Source: Elusimicrobiota bacterium (lineage in GTDB: Bacteria; Elusimicrobiota; Elusimicrobia; UBA1565; UBA9628). Taken from it: a DNA stretch of 64,000 bases. The notes beneath the pieces were generated by a model. That model had not been told where the DNA came from. It did no database searches and saw nothing but the letters and a program-made list of their open reading frames with translations. Location of the stretch: assembly GCA_016218545.1 (NCBI GenBank), contig JACRDQ010000036.1:124001-188000 (forward strand), given 5' to 3'. Every line of letters begins with the position of its first letter. Position 1 is the first letter of the stretch. Shown one piece after another: positions 25,270 through 34,200 of the stretch. A program made the position numbers and the translations under genes.

Positions 25270-25391
25270 CGCGATCTCCTTGCCAGAGAAGTGTAGCATG
25301 CTTGAGTCCCCGGAGCGTGCCTGGTCGCCAGGAGGACCCCGCCGTTGGCGAAGGCCAAGAGCGCGGCGCCGAACAAACCGGCATAGGCCAT
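25266..25391 (-). CDS. 41-residue membrane peptide leading the arsenosugar operon
   Basis: A short ORF with an ideal ribosome site (GGAG, six bases, ATG) and a stop that overlaps the ArsS-ArsM start as ATGA. Residues 3-23 are one hydrophobic segment rich in Ala, Leu and Gly; the tail is basic and has one cysteine (residue 32). It starts about 17 bases after the expected transcription start of the promoter at 25415-25440. It may be a small membrane subunit or a leader that sets ArsS-ArsM translation by coupling. No family is recognised. Confidence 0.6.
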   Translation of the reverse strand: MAYAGLFGAALLAFANGGVLLATRHAPGTQACYTSLARRSR

Positions 25392-25414
25392 GCGAAGCTC
25401 CGCCTGTCTTATAA

Positions 25415-25440
25415 TTCGCTCCAGGAGATGCTACGGTTAC
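25415..25440 (-). promoter_or_regulatory. Predicted ECF (SigF/NrsF-type) promoter of the arsenosugar operon
   Basis: On the minus strand GTAACC (25440-25435), 16 bases, CGAA (25418-25415): an exact match to the motif I recall for Caulobacter SigF. It sits 15 bases past the Lgt-like stop and 24 bases before the small peptide start. The same motif precedes the island's own sigma and redox operons. Confidence 0.75.
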
Positions 25441-25454
25441 ATCCTCCGGGAGCG

Positions 25455-26252
25455 TCATGTTGTCGGGGCCGATGCCCCAGGCTTGGTTTCGCGAGTCGAA
25501 GTCGACAGACAGGCCGCGACAAGCAGGCAGGCCAGCGCCATGCCCTGCTGAAAAGAAATCCCCAACAGCCGCTCCGGGCGGCCGTCTCCGCGGAATAAAT
25601 CCATGCTCACGCGCAACAGCCCATACAGAACGAGGTAAAGCCGGAAGGCCGTCCCTTCAGGGCAGAGACCGGCTTCCACCTTGCGCAGGGACCACCGGCA
25701 GGCCCAAGCCACTGCCACAAGGCCCGCGGCCTCGTAGAGTTGGACCGGGTGCAAAGGCAGGCCTCGGAAGCCCGCCGGGACCAGACAGGCGGGATCAGTT
25801 AAGCTCACCGCCCAGGGGAGCGTCGTCACGCTGCCGTGACAGCACCCTGCCGCCAAACAACCGAGGCGACCGATGGCATGGCCCATCGGAACGGCCACCG
25901 CGAAGTAGTCGGCTCCCCTGACAAAGCTCAGCCGGCAGCGCCGCGCGAACGCCCAGCCCGCCAAGGCCGCGCCCAGCAACCCTCCGAAATAAACGAAGCC
26001 GTAACGGAAGTCGGTGATCAAGTGAAGGCGGCCTGAGGCGTAATACTCCCAGGCAAGGGCGACGAACAACGCCTTAGCGCCGGCGACGGCGCCAAGAAGC
26101 AGACACCAGATCCCGGCCCAAAAAGCGTTCTCGTTCAACCCCATGCGCGCGCGATGTCTTTTGAGCCATAGAATACCGGAAAGAAAGGCAACGGCGTTCA
26201 TCAGTCCGTAGGCCTGGATCGTCCAACCGAAGAGGATAAAATGGGGAAACAT
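25455..26252 (-). CDS. Lgt-like prolipoprotein diacylglyceryl transferase paralogue
   Basis: 265 residues with seven or so membrane helices. It follows the Lgt pattern: an early YGLMNAVAF helix, YGFVYFGGLLGA, the signature GHAIGRLGCLAAGCCHG with its conserved arginine, and LHPVQLYEA near the exit helix. Lgt moves a diacylglyceryl group onto lipoprotein cysteines; this copy is island-borne and divergent, so it may act on an island lipoprotein (for example 28716) or another thiol. The starts of this gene and DUF547 are only 17 bases apart, so each promoter must lie in the other gene or the transcripts are nearly leaderless. Confidence 0.75.
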   Translation of the reverse strand: MFPHFILFGWTIQAYGLMNAVAFLSGILWLKRHRARMGLNENAFWAGIWCLLLGAVAGAKALFVALAWEYYASGRLHLITDFRYGFVYFGGLLGAALAGWAFARRCRLSFVRGADYFAVAVPMGHAIGRLGCLAAGCCHGSVTTLPWAVSLTDPACLVPAGFRGLPLHPVQLYEAAGLVAVAWACRWSLRKVEAGLCPEGTAFRLYLVLYGLLRVSMDLFRGDGRPERLLGISFQQGMALACLLVAACLSTSTRETKPGASAPTT

Positions 26253-26269
26253 ATGTTATCTTAAGCGCG

Positions 26270-27001
26270 ATGAGGCATTATGTCCTGGCCCTGTTGACGC
26301 TCCCGGCCATTGCAGCGGCCGCCGAAGCGCCTCAGCCTGCCTTCTCCGTCTCGTGGGGTCGGGCGTTGGAGCGCTTCGTCGATGAGCAGGGCCGCATCGA
26401 TTTCGCCGCCATCCGCAACGACCCCGCTGATCTTGCCGAGCAGGTGGCCTTCGTGGCCCAAACCAGCCCTGAAAAGGACCAGCCGGCATTCCCCTCGCGC
26501 CAAAGCCGTCTGGCCTACTACATCAACGCCTACAACGCTCTTGCCATGAATGCGGCGGCCCATTCGGGTCTTCTTCCGAAGTCGAAGGTCCGTTTCTTCT
26601 ATCTTGGGCAGTCGATCGTCGGCGGGCGCAAGATGTCCCTCTACGCTCTGGAAAACAAGCTCATCCGGCCGATGGGCGAGCCGCGCGCCCACTTCGCCCT
26701 GAACTGCATGGTCCGCGGATGTCCCCGTCTTCCTCGCCGGCCTTTCACCCCCGCTGCCTTGGAGGACCAGCTCGACGCCGCGGCCCGGGAGTTCTTCAAC
26801 AGCCCGCGTCATACGGAGGTGGACGTCTCGGCCCATCGCGTGCGCTTCTCCGCGATCCTCAAGTGGTACCAAAAGGACTTCCTGGCCCAGGCCTCTTCTC
26901 TGATCGCCTACGCCAACCGCTATCGCGATCATAAGATTCCCGAGGACTTCACCCTGGATTTCCTCCCCTACGACTGGACACTCAACGACTCCAGGCCCTG
27001 A
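26270..27001 (+). CDS. Secreted DUF547 protein
   Basis: 243 residues with a signal peptide (about 1-18). The DUF547 core is clear: AYYINAYNALAMNAA, KVRFFYLGQSIVGGRKMSLYALENKLIRP, HFALNCMVRGCPRLP with two cysteines, and FLPYDWTLND at the end. The fold is thought to be papain or transglutaminase-like but activity is unproven. DUF547 genes recur beside arsenosugar and TVP38 genes. No ribosome site is visible, and its 3' end overlaps the radical SAM gene on the other strand by 34 bases. Confidence 0.8.
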   Translation: MRHYVLALLTLPAIAAAAEAPQPAFSVSWGRALERFVDEQGRIDFAAIRNDPADLAEQVAFVAQTSPEKDQPAFPSRQSRLAYYINAYNALAMNAAAHSGLLPKSKVRFFYLGQSIVGGRKMSLYALENKLIRPMGEPRAHFALNCMVRGCPRLPRRPFTPAALEDQLDAAAREFFNSPRHTEVDVSAHRVRFSAILKWYQKDFLAQASSLIAYANRYRDHKIPEDFTLDFLPYDWTLNDSRP

Positions 27002-28320
27002 GTTCGAGCGTGGTATTCCTGTCGCGCGCCGAGAGCGTTGACCGCGCACATCGACATAAGCATCCCATGGACCGGAACCTGGAATGCGCACATGGACAGC
27101 CGCTCCTGGCCTGGCGGGGTCTCGATCTCCTCTCGGCTCATAAAGTGGTGGCTCACGATGTTGAAGTAGCGGACTTCAGTCCGCCCTGTGAGCCAATCCA
27201 GGAGCAGGCGTTCCGCGCGCCCGCCTCCCGCGCGCTCTAGAAGCCGCCAAGCGTAGGGCAGGGCCGAGCCCAGGATGAAGCCCGGGTGGCTGGACAAAAT
27301 CTGCAGTACGCGCGCCGCGGCTCGCGCCGCGCCGTCGAGCCGGAACGAGGCTCCACCCAGCCTATCGAGCAGCGCCGACACAAAGCGCATCTCGTCCTCG
27401 CGGTCTCGCCGATACAAAGGGTGGAACCGGGGCTCGTTCCCGGATCGACGCACGATCAGGCCTTGGACGAAGCGGCTGCAGGCGGGATGGCCGAACCAGC
27501 CTTCCCCGCGTAGAAGCTCGTGCCTCTTCGGGGCGGAACCCAGGACGCCCTCGGCGATCCGGGTCCACAGGTCGTCCGGGGAGACCCCGCCTCCGAGCCC
27601 TGGCTCGGTCCGTCCGACTTGAGCCGCGGGCTGAAAGCTGACCATCTTGAAGGCGTCGGCGTTTTTCAAGAACCACCGCATGATTGACGGGACGCCTTCT
27701 AGATTGTCGCGCGTCACGGTCACCGTGGAGGCCGCTTCGAGGCGCAAACCCGTGTTCCGGCGCGCCCGACGGATCATTCCGCCGAACTCCGACCGCAGGG
27801 CCATGAGGTCTTCCTCGCAAGCCGCCCGGCTGGAGTGCCCGCGCCGGCCTTTCATGGTCGTGTCGATATGGATGCTGATCTCGGTGAGCCCTCCTTCCAT
27901 CAGGCGCTCCAAGAGCCCTGGGCGCCGCCGGAAGGTCTCGCCATGGGTCATGACCATCGGAACCAGGCCGACCCCGCGCGCGTAAGCCACGAGTTCCAAG
28001 AGTTCCGCCTCGGGGCGAAGCGTGACCTCGCCGTCGGTCAATTGCACATTGCCCGCGGGTCCGAGCCAATCTCGGATGCGGAGCAACTGCTCTTTGATCT
28101 CGGAGACGTCGCGGGCCGGGACCTGGTTCGATTCCTTCCCCAAGTAACAGCCCCGGCAAGACAAATCGCAGCGCGGCATGAGCCCGATGGTGGCGGCGCA
28201 CCCCGCGTAGTGTCGACCGAGGAACTGGTTGTGGGTTTTAAACGCCGGCAGGAGCCGGTTCCAGGCCTCTGTCAGCAGCCGTCTCGTTTGCCCCGCGACG
28301 GGGTCTACACCAGGGAACAC
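26968..28320 (-). CDS. Radical SAM protein of unknown substrate
   Basis: 450 residues. The cluster motif is CDLSCRGC (about residues 51-58), unlike the ArsS motif, followed by NVQLTDGEVTLRPE and EISIHIDTTMKGR, typical of the radical SAM barrel. The C-terminal third has a distinctive FNIVSHHFMSREE segment and a CAFQVPVHG...MCAVN pair of cysteines that may hold another cofactor. The only start is GTG at 28320, three bases after the stop of the small exported protein, so the two are cotranscribed. A lipid or peptide substrate is possible, given the Lgt-like and methyltransferase neighbours. Confidence 0.75.
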   Translation of the reverse strand: MFPGVDPVAGQTRRLLTEAWNRLLPAFKTHNQFLGRHYAGCAATIGLMPRCDLSCRGCYLGKESNQVPARDVSEIKEQLLRIRDWLGPAGNVQLTDGEVTLRPEAELLELVAYARGVGLVPMVMTHGETFRRRPGLLERLMEGGLTEISIHIDTTMKGRRGHSSRAACEEDLMALRSEFGGMIRRARRNTGLRLEAASTVTVTRDNLEGVPSIMRWFLKNADAFKMVSFQPAAQVGRTEPGLGGGVSPDDLWTRIAEGVLGSAPKRHELLRGEGWFGHPACSRFVQGLIVRRSGNEPRFHPLYRRDREDEMRFVSALLDRLGGASFRLDGAARAAARVLQILSSHPGFILGSALPYAWRLLERAGGGRAERLLLDWLTGRTEVRYFNIVSHHFMSREEIETPPGQERLSMCAFQVPVHGMLMSMCAVNALGARQEYHARTQGLESLSVQS

Positions 28321-28323
28321 GGC

Positions 28324-28524
28324 CTATGGCCCCAGGAACTCGCCGCCCTTCTTCTCGCATTCGGCTTTCGTGAGGGTCTGCAGGTCCTGGCCTTGGATCC
28401 TGCACTGTCCCTTTGGATCGGCCGAGGGCTTCGCCGGGCCCGATGAGAGGAGTCCGAAGCAGCCGCAGACCGCGCCGGTGAATGCCGCGATCGCCACAAC
28501 CATCAATATCGTCTTCCGTTCCAT
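28324..28524 (-). CDS. Small exported protein
   Basis: 66 residues: a signal or anchor segment (about 5-24) with VCGCFG, then a short periplasmic tail with one cysteine pair (GQCRIQ and AECEKKGGEFLGP). The lipobox is not canonical because valine precedes the first cysteine. A TGGAGG ribosome site supports the start. It immediately precedes, and probably shares a message with, the radical SAM gene. No function recognised. Confidence 0.65.
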   Translation of the reverse strand: MERKTILMVVAIAAFTGAVCGCFGLLSSGPAKPSADPKGQCRIQGQDLQTLTKAECEKKGGEFLGP

Positions 28525-28715
28525 TCCCTTATTCCTCCAGTAGTACCCGAATTATTCCATGTCTCGCAGCCTGTAGAGGATCCCGAAGAGATAGGTCTTG
28601 AATTGAATCCCTGAATGCCGCATTCTATCAGTTTGGCCTCTGCGGGGCGCTGGACCGCCTGGCGACGCAATAGCTATTCTGTATCCGCGTCCGACGCGAG
28701 GAGGAGGATGACGCC
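28525..28715. promoter_or_regulatory. Divergent intergenic region
   Basis: 191 bp between the radical SAM and lipoprotein operons. A weak rightward promoter can be drawn as TGGACC-N18-TATTCT; TTGAAT boxes also occur near 28590-28600. No GTAACC-N16-CGAA match is present, so these operons may not belong to the ECF regulon. Confidence 0.3.
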
Positions 28716-28883
28716 ATGAGAAGAGTCCTGTTTCCGGTCCTTGTTGCGGCAGGCGCCCTGGCCCTCGGGTGCGGTAGATCGCCGGCCTCCGCTTCCCCAT
28801 CCAAATTCCTCGTCGGCGAGTTCGAGGGCCATCCTAGCCTGAAGAAGCGGGTGGACCAGGGCTACCAGGTGATCGTCCTGTGA
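28716..28883 (+). CDS. Small lipoprotein
   Basis: 55 residues, with GAGGAGGA as ribosome site. A basic N-terminus, a hydrophobic stretch and the lipobox LALG-Cys19 predict a lipid-anchored peptide, with a mature part of only 37 residues (FLVGEFEGHPSLKKRVDQG). Its stop overlaps the GTG of the AhpD-like gene as GTGA. It could be a substrate of the island's Lgt-like enzyme. Function unknown. Confidence 0.65.
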   Translation: MRRVLFPVLVAAGALALGCGRSPASASPSKFLVGEFEGHPSLKKRVDQGYQVIVL

Positions 28884-29449
28884 GCGCGCCCCGGCCTTGG
28901 ATTCGAGTCATCGCGCCGGAGGCCGCCGAGGGGACGTTGCGGGCGGTCTACGATGAGACTCTGAAGAAGCGCGGGCGGCTGGCGGCGGTCCACATGATCC
29001 ACAGCCTCAACCCCGAGAGCCTGAGGGCGCACATGGACCTCTACATGACGCTCATGTTCGGCGCTTCGCCAGTTCCAAGGAGGACGCGCGAAATGGTCGC
29101 CGTGGCCGTCTCGAGGAGCAACGGGTGCGCGTACTGCGTGGCGCACCATGCCGACGTCCTGGCGCGGTACGAAAAGAGGTCCGAGTACATCCAGGCGATC
29201 CGCGAGGGGCGCTGGGAGGCCCTTGTCCCGGCCGACGCCGTGGTCTGCCGCCATGCCGAGAAGCTGACGCGGCAGCCGGGCTCCATGGGCGACGGGGATA
29301 TCGCCGCGCTCAAGAGCTCCGGCCTGACCGACGAGGAAATCCTGGACATCACGCAGATCGCGGCCTATTTCAACTTCGTCAACCGCATCGTGCTGGGGCT
29401 CGGAGTCGACTTGGAGGACGCCGACAGCCGGCGGGGGTTCAAGTATTGA
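28880..29449 (+). CDS. AhpD-like peroxidase-related (CMD) protein
   Basis: 189 residues of the carboxymuconolactone decarboxylase/AhpD fold. The active site NGCAYCVAHH has the CxxC pair and downstream histidine. The N-terminus (RVIAPEAAEGTLRAVYDE) and the LTDEEILDITQIAAYFNFVNR helix match the peroxidase-related subfamily. Genes of this kind are annotated next to ArsS in other genomes as arsenosugar-associated peroxidase-like proteins; that link is from memory. GTG start, coupled to the lipoprotein before it and the methyltransferase after it. Confidence 0.85.
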   Translation: MSAPRPWIRVIAPEAAEGTLRAVYDETLKKRGRLAAVHMIHSLNPESLRAHMDLYMTLMFGASPVPRRTREMVAVAVSRSNGCAYCVAHHADVLARYEKRSEYIQAIREGRWEALVPADAVVCRHAEKLTRQPGSMGDGDIAALKSSGLTDEEILDITQIAAYFNFVNRIVLGLGVDLEDADSRRGFKY

Positions 29450-30090
29450 CTGAAGAGACGCCGCCGCCCGATGCATCCTCTCTCCGCCGGCTCTACCGCA
29501 GGGCCAGCCTTTACTACGACTTCCTGGACTGGCCGATGGAGCGCTTCCGCTACGGCCGAATCCGTCGCGAGCTATGGGCCGGCCTGGGCGGCCGGATTCT
29601 CGACCTCGGAGCGGGAACAGGAAGGAACGCCGCCTACTACCCGGAACGAGCGGACGTGGTCACGGCGGACCTCAGCCCCGAGATGCTGGAGCGCGCCCGC
29701 CGCCGTCTTAAGGCGTCGGGCCGCAAGCCGCAGATCGTGGTCACGGACGCGCTGCGGCTGGATTTCCGGGATGGAGAGTTCGACGCGTGCGTCAGCACGT
29801 TCCTATTCTGCGTGCTTCCCGACACCATGCAGGAACCGGCGCTCCGGGAGATCCTGAGGGTGCTCAAGCCCGGGGGCAGCGTCCGCCTGCTGGAATACGT
29901 CTACTCCCGCCAGCCTTGCAGACGCTGGTGGATGCGGGCCGTCTCCCCGTTGGTGGAGGCGCTCTACGGCGCGCGCTTCGACAGGGACACCCGGACGCAT
30001 CTCCTGAAAGCGGGCTTCAGCCTGGCCGAGGAGAGGTTCGCGCACGCGGACATCATCCTCAAGCTCGTGGGCCGAAAACCGGGCGGCTAG
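29446..30090 (+). CDS. Class I SAM methyltransferase
   Basis: 214 residues, UbiE/PmtA-like: [25 protein letters not shown] motif [25 protein letters not shown], and [16 protein letters not shown]. Overall it most resembles phospholipid N-methyltransferases or menaquinone methyltransferases, but the acceptor is not known. The TTG start overlaps the AhpD stop as TTGA. It ends overlapping the DUF255 gene on the other strand by four bases. Confidence 0.8.
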   Translation: MTEETPPPDASSLRRLYRRASLYYDFLDWPMERFRYGRIRRELWAGLGGRILDLGAGTGRNAAYYPERADVVTADLSPEMLERARRRLKASGRKPQIVVTDALRLDFRDGEFDACVSTFLFCVLPDTMQEPALREILRVLKPGGSVRLLEYVYSRQPCRRWWMRAVSPLVEALYGARFDRDTRTHLLKAGFSLAEERFAHADIILKLVGRKPGG

Positions 30091-32324
30091 CCGCCTTTCG
30101 GAGGCTTGCGGTCCAGGATGGATCGGAAGACCTCCAAATCGTTGGTGGGCAGCTCGCAGGCGTAGTTGACGCAGACGTAGGCCGTCGCCCGGCCCTTGAT
30201 GCGGCTGACGCCTTTGAGGAAGGGCAGCCGCTTCAGGAAGTAGTCTTTGCTCTTGCCGTCCTCGACCACCATGAGAATCTTGCTTGGGATGAAACGCTGG
30301 TGCACTTCGCGCAGCATTTTCAGGGTGTCCGGCCCAGCCGGCGCGCCGGCGATGATGATCTGCCTGGGCTTGGAAAGGGCGTAGTCCAGGGCCACGAGCA
30401 TCTGCGGCAGGGAGCGCGGCTGTTGAGCCATCTGCGCGCCGAAGCGGGTCAGGGTCTTTTCGGCCGCCTCGCGGAAGTCCTTGCGGCCGGTGAACTGGGA
30501 GAGCCTCAAGAAGTTCAGGGCGGCCACGGAGCTCGCGGCCGGGATCACGTTGTCGGAATCATCCATGGTTCGCACCAGGAGGTTCTTGTCGTGCCCGGGC
30601 GCGGTCTGATAGAAGCCGCCTTTGCCGGGATCGTAGAAGAGCTTGAGCTGGGCCTCGGAGAGCCGGACGGCCCACTCGATCCAGGCCGGGTCGAAGGACG
30701 CCTCGTAGAGGTCGATGAGCCCCTGGGTCAGCAGGGCATAGTCGCTGCCCAGGCCGGGCACCTTCCGCTCGCCCTCCCGCCAGCGGCGATGGAGGCGGTT
30801 CGTCTTCCCGTCATAGAGCTGCTTGCGGATGAAGCGGGCCGACCTGCCGGCCGCTTCCAGGTACTTGGGATCGTCAAGCACCTGGGCCGCCTTGGCGAAC
30901 GCCGAGATCATGAGACCGTTCCAGTCGGAGAGTATCTTGTCGTCCCGGTGGGGGCGCGGGCGCGGGGCGCGGGCTTCGAGGAGCTTTCGTCTGGCATCCG
31001 CCAGGGATCGCGTGACCTCCGCCTCCGGCTTGCCGGACTTGCGCGCTGTCTCGGGAAGCGTATGGGCAAGGTAGAGGATGTTCTTGCCCTTGAACTCGCC
31101 CTGAGGGTCCGACTCGGCGTTGCCGCCCGCCTCCACGCCGTAGCGGTAGCTGAACAGCTCCCCCGTCTCCCGGCCCAGGACCAGAAGTATCTCGGCTTTT
31201 GTCCAGAGGTAGAAGGCGCCCTCGGAGCGGTGCTCGTGGCCTATGTCCTCGACCTTTCCCTTGAGCTCCGGCGGAAGGCTGTCCGCGTCCTCGGCCGAGT
31301 AGAAGCCGCCCTCGGGATGGGTCATGTCGCGCAGCACGTAGTCGAGGGTCTCCCGAGCGACCCGGGCGAGCTCGGGGTCCTTGGCGGCCTGATAGGCTTC
31401 GAGGTAGTTCACCGCGAGCTGGGCGTTGTCGTAGAGCATCTTCTCGAAGTGCGGGATATGCCACTTGTCGTCCGTCGAATAGCGGTGGAAGCCGCCGCCC
31501 ATGTGGTCGTAGATGCCGCCCTTGGCCATCTCCCTGAGGGTCTGCGCCGTCATCTCAAGAGCCTTCTTTTCGCTCGTCCGGGCGGAGTAGCGGAGCAGGA
31601 AGTTCTGGTTGACCGGCATCGGGAACTTGGGAGCGCCGCCGAAGCCGCCCTTGGAGGCGACGAAGCTGTCCTTGTAGCCCGTGAAACCATTGTCCAGCGC
31701 CTCGGGGTTCAAAGGACCGCTGCGTCCTTCGACGCGGGTGTATTGCTCCAGGACCTTCGTTACCCGCTCGGCGTCCGAGCGCACATCCGCCTGCCGGGTT
31801 TTCCAGATCTCGGCGATCCGCTCCAGGATATGCTTGAAGCCCGGCCTGCCGAAGCCCGCGTCCGGCGGGAAGTAGGTCCCGCCGAAGAAGGGCTTGAGTT
31901 CCGGAGTCAGCCACATGGACAGGGGCCAGCCGCCGCCCCAGCCGGCGCCGTTGGCCGCGGTCATGTACACCTCGTCCACGTCCGGCCTCTCCTCGCGGTC
32001 CACCTTGATGGAGACGAAGTGCCTGTTCATGACCGCCGCGATCTCGGTTTTGGAGAAGGACTCCTTCTCCATGACGTGGCACCAGTGGCAGGTGGAGTAG
32101 CCGATGGAGAGAAAGATCGGCTTGTTCTCCCTGCGCGCCTTGGCGAAGGCCTCCTCGCCCCAGGGATACCAATGGACCGGGTTGTAGGCATGCTGCTGGA
32201 GATATGGGCTCTTCTCGCCGAGAAGGCGGTTGGGCCTGCCCCGGCCGGCGGGGACCGCCGGCGCCGCCGCGGTTGAGAGCAGGACGGAAACGGCGAGGAG
32301 TCCCCGCGCGACCGGATTCCTCAT
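30087..32324 (-). CDS. DUF255 (YyaL/SSP411-type) thioredoxin-domain protein, exported
   Basis: 745 residues. A signal peptide is followed by the DUF255 thioredoxin-like domain: [20 protein letters not shown], then the CHWC active site (Cys79 and Cys82) and DREERPDVD; the rest is an alpha/alpha-barrel-like region resembling glycosidases and epimerases. Most family members are cytoplasmic, so the signal peptide is notable. The ATG overlaps the TlpA stop as ATGA. It is the last gene of the redox operon and probably draws electrons from CcdA/TlpA. Confidence 0.85.
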   Translation of the reverse strand: MRNPVARGLLAVSVLLSTAAAPAVPAGRGRPNRLLGEKSPYLQQHAYNPVHWYPWGEEAFAKARRENKPIFLSIGYSTCHWCHVMEKESFSKTEIAAVMNRHFVSIKVDREERPDVDEVYMTAANGAGWGGGWPLSMWLTPELKPFFGGTYFPPDAGFGRPGFKHILERIAEIWKTRQADVRSDAERVTKVLEQYTRVEGRSGPLNPEALDNGFTGYKDSFVASKGGFGGAPKFPMPVNQNFLLRYSARTSEKKALEMTAQTLREMAKGGIYDHMGGGFHRYSTDDKWHIPHFEKMLYDNAQLAVNYLEAYQAAKDPELARVARETLDYVLRDMTHPEGGFYSAEDADSLPPELKGKVEDIGHEHRSEGAFYLWTKAEILLVLGRETGELFSYRYGVEAGGNAESDPQGEFKGKNILYLAHTLPETARKSGKPEAEVTRSLADARRKLLEARAPRPRPHRDDKILSDWNGLMISAFAKAAQVLDDPKYLEAAGRSARFIRKQLYDGKTNRLHRRWREGERKVPGLGSDYALLTQGLIDLYEASFDPAWIEWAVRLSEAQLKLFYDPGKGGFYQTAPGHDKNLLVRTMDDSDNVIPAASSVAALNFLRLSQFTGRKDFREAAEKTLTRFGAQMAQQPRSLPQMLVALDYALSKPRQIIIAGAPAGPDTLKMLREVHQRFIPSKILMVVEDGKSKDYFLKRLPFLKGVSRIKGRATAYVCVNYACELPTNDLEVFRSILDRKPPKGG

Positions 32325-32884
32325 GAATCCGCTCCCTGGCTCAAGAGCGTGGAGACGTCCTTGTCGAGCTGCTCCGGGAACTTGAAGCCGATGTATTTCT
32401 TGACGATGAAGCCGCGGCGGTCGATCAGGTAGGCGGTGGGCAGGCCGCGCACCGGGAAGCCGCCCACCGGCTCCAGGCCGGCGATGAGGATCGGGTAGGG
32501 CACCTGGTTCTCATCCACGAAGGGCGCGACCACCTCCTTGCCCTCATCGTCGATCGAGATCCCGACGATCGTGAAGCCGAGGTCCTTGCGCTTGGAGTAG
32601 AGGGCCTTGAGGTCGGGCAGCTCCTCCAGGCAGGGAGCGCACCAAGTAGCCCAAAAATCCACGAGAACCACCCGGCCCTTGAAATCCGACAGGCGCACGG
32701 TCTTGCCCGAAAGGTCAGGCAGCGCGAAATCCGCCGCGGCCCTGGGCGCTTCCGAGAAGTCCTGGGTGTGCGGCCCAAGAAGAACCCCTATCCAGTAGCC
32801 GCCGGCCAGCACGAACGCGACGCCCGCCAAGGTCCGCCGGCGAGCCGCGAGGAAGCCCCAGGCTTTGTTCATCGAATGTCTCAT
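32321..32884 (-). CDS. TlpA-type membrane-anchored thioredoxin
   Basis: 187 residues. An N-terminal membrane anchor (about 17-36) is followed by a periplasmic redoxin domain with [18 protein letters not shown], active site WCAPC (Cys82, Cys85), IVGISIDD, and the cis-proline [13 protein letters not shown] at 32884 overlaps the CcdA stop as ATGA; the internal ATG at 32872 is less likely. It takes reducing power from CcdA and passes it to periplasmic targets. Confidence 0.85.
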   Translation of the reverse strand: MRHSMNKAWGFLAARRRTLAGVAFVLAGGYWIGVLLGPHTQDFSEAPRAAADFALPDLSGKTVRLSDFKGRVVLVDFWATWCAPCLEELPDLKALYSKRKDLGFTIVGISIDDEGKEVVAPFVDENQVPYPILIAGLEPVGGFPVRGLPTAYLIDRRGFIVKKYIGFKFPEQLDKDVSTLLSQGADS

Positions 32885-33609
32885 AAAGCGAACCTGAACA
32901 GCCACTTCGGAAAGTAACCGATGAGCGCCGTCAACCGGCTGGAGAAGATCAGGGTCCCGATCAGGACCAGGAGGGCCCCGGCGAAGACCTCGCCCCAGCG
33001 GACGTAGCGCTTGCACCTCGCGAAGAACCTCATGAAGCCCGCGGTCGCGAAACCGGTCAGGATGAAGGGGATGCCGAGGCCCATGGAGTAGGTGAACAGC
33101 AGGCCCATGCCCTGGCCGACCGTCTCTTGCTTGGCAGCCAGGGCCAGGATGCCGGTGAGGATGGGACCGATGCAGGGCGTCCAGCCGAAGGCGAAAGCCA
33201 TGCCCATGAGGATCGCGCCGGCCGGCCCGGGCGCGAAGCGGCCGAACGCGAGGCGCTTCTCGTAGAGCAGCCACCTGATCTGGAACAGCCCCATCATGTG
33301 GAGGCCGAAGACCACGATGAGCGCGCCGGCGACCTTCGAGAGGACCGGCATGTACGCTTCGAGCAGGCGGCCGATGCCGGATGCCGAGGCCCCGAGCGCG
33401 GTGAAGACGAGCGAGAACCCGAGAACGAAGAAGATCGAGCCGAGCCCCGCCCGGCGCGCCACGCGGGCGCGCTCCGCGGCGCCGGTCAGCTCCTCCAGCG
33501 ACAGGCCGGACATGAAGGAGACATACCCCGGCACCAAGGGCAGCACGCAGGGAGACAGAAACGACGCCAGCCCCGCGATGAAAGCCATCGACATTCCCAG
33601 TTCGCTCAT
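32881..33609 (-). CDS. ccdA: CcdA-type thiol:disulfide transmembrane transporter
   Basis: 242 residues with six helices. The two functional cysteines are seen in LSPCVLPLVPGY and GWTPCIGPIL, the CcdA/DsbD-beta signature. It moves electrons from cytoplasmic thioredoxin to periplasmic thiol proteins. ATG at 33609 is preceded by TCGGAGAG. It sits between a hairpin-marked gap upstream and the coupled TlpA and DUF255 genes downstream. Confidence 0.9.
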   Translation of the reverse strand: MSELGMSMAFIAGLASFLSPCVLPLVPGYVSFMSGLSLEELTGAAERARVARRAGLGSIFFVLGFSLVFTALGASASGIGRLLEAYMPVLSKVAGALIVVFGLHMMGLFQIRWLLYEKRLAFGRFAPGPAGAILMGMAFAFGWTPCIGPILTGILALAAKQETVGQGMGLLFTYSMGLGIPFILTGFATAGFMRFFARCKRYVRWGEVFAGALLVLIGTLIFSSRLTALIGYFPKWLFRFAL

Positions 33610-33626
33610 GGCTCTCCGACGCGCCT

Positions 33627-33655
33627 GGGGCTCCCCGGACGGCCCGGGGAGCCCC
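33627..33655 (-). other. 12-bp GC hairpin inside the redox operon
   Basis: Perfect stem 33627-33638 with 33644-33655 and a five-base loop, in the 60-bp gap before ccdA. No T-run follows, so it is more likely an RNA-processing or stability element, or an attenuator, than a full terminator. Confidence 0.55.
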
Positions 33656-33669
33656 GCGCGGCACGGGCC

Positions 33670-34200
33670 CTAGTCGCTCGCCGGCACCATCTCGTTCTTG
33701 TCGTTGTAGGTGTAGCGCGGCTTGCCGTTGACCTTGTGGATCACGGTCTTGTCGATCTTCCAGCCGTCCGGGCCCTTGGTCGCGTAGAAGTCCAGGTCCA
33801 GCTTGGCCTTCTCTCCCTTTCCGACCGTCTCGAAGTCGGCGCAGGCAAAGAAGCTCCGCCCTCCCAGGCCGACGATCCGCTTCTTATGGACCCCGACGAG
33901 TTTGAGCGCCCACTCCTTGCCGAGCTTGTCGTCCTTGACCTTGAAGGCCCCTCCCGCCGACTCCCGGCTGACGTGGCTTTCGACCGTCTCGTTGAACTCC
34001 TTGCGCATCTGGCTGTTCCACGCCTTGGAACCGACCGGGTGCTCGTGCCCCGCCGGATGCTCGGACTTCACGGACGGCTTGGCCGCTTCCCGCTCGGCCG
34101 GGGCGGCCGTCGGATGCTCCTTCGGATGCTCTCCCGCCCATGACGGGACGGCCGCCGCCAACGCGAGACTCAGCGGCACTGCCAGCATGGTCTTCTTCAT
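33670..34200 (-). CDS. Secreted His-rich protein
   Basis: 176 residues. Signal peptide to about 22, then a histidine-rich stretch (EHPKEHP, SEHPAGHEHP) that could bind metal ions, and a C-terminal domain of mixed strands (DFYATKGPDGWKIDKTVIHKVNGKPRYTYNDK) with one cysteine (FFACADFE). No family recognised. ATG at 34200 overlaps the transglutaminase stop as ATGA and has a GGAGGAGAG ribosome site. Longer in-frame starts lie inside that gene. Confidence 0.65.
   Translation of the reverse strand: MKKTMLAVPLSLALAAAVPSWAGEHPKEHPTAAPAEREAAKPSVKSEHPAGHEHPVGSKAWNSQMRKEFNETVESHVSRESAGGAFKVKDDKLGKEWALKLVGVHKKRIVGLGGRSFFACADFETVGKGEKAKLDLDFYATKGPDGWKIDKTVIHKVNGKPRYTYNDKNEMVPASD

Noticed and set aside
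32913..32939. Fourth GTAACC ECF promoter
   Set aside because: GTAACC occurs inside ccdA, but the base run 16 positions later is CGGC and no gene start follows.
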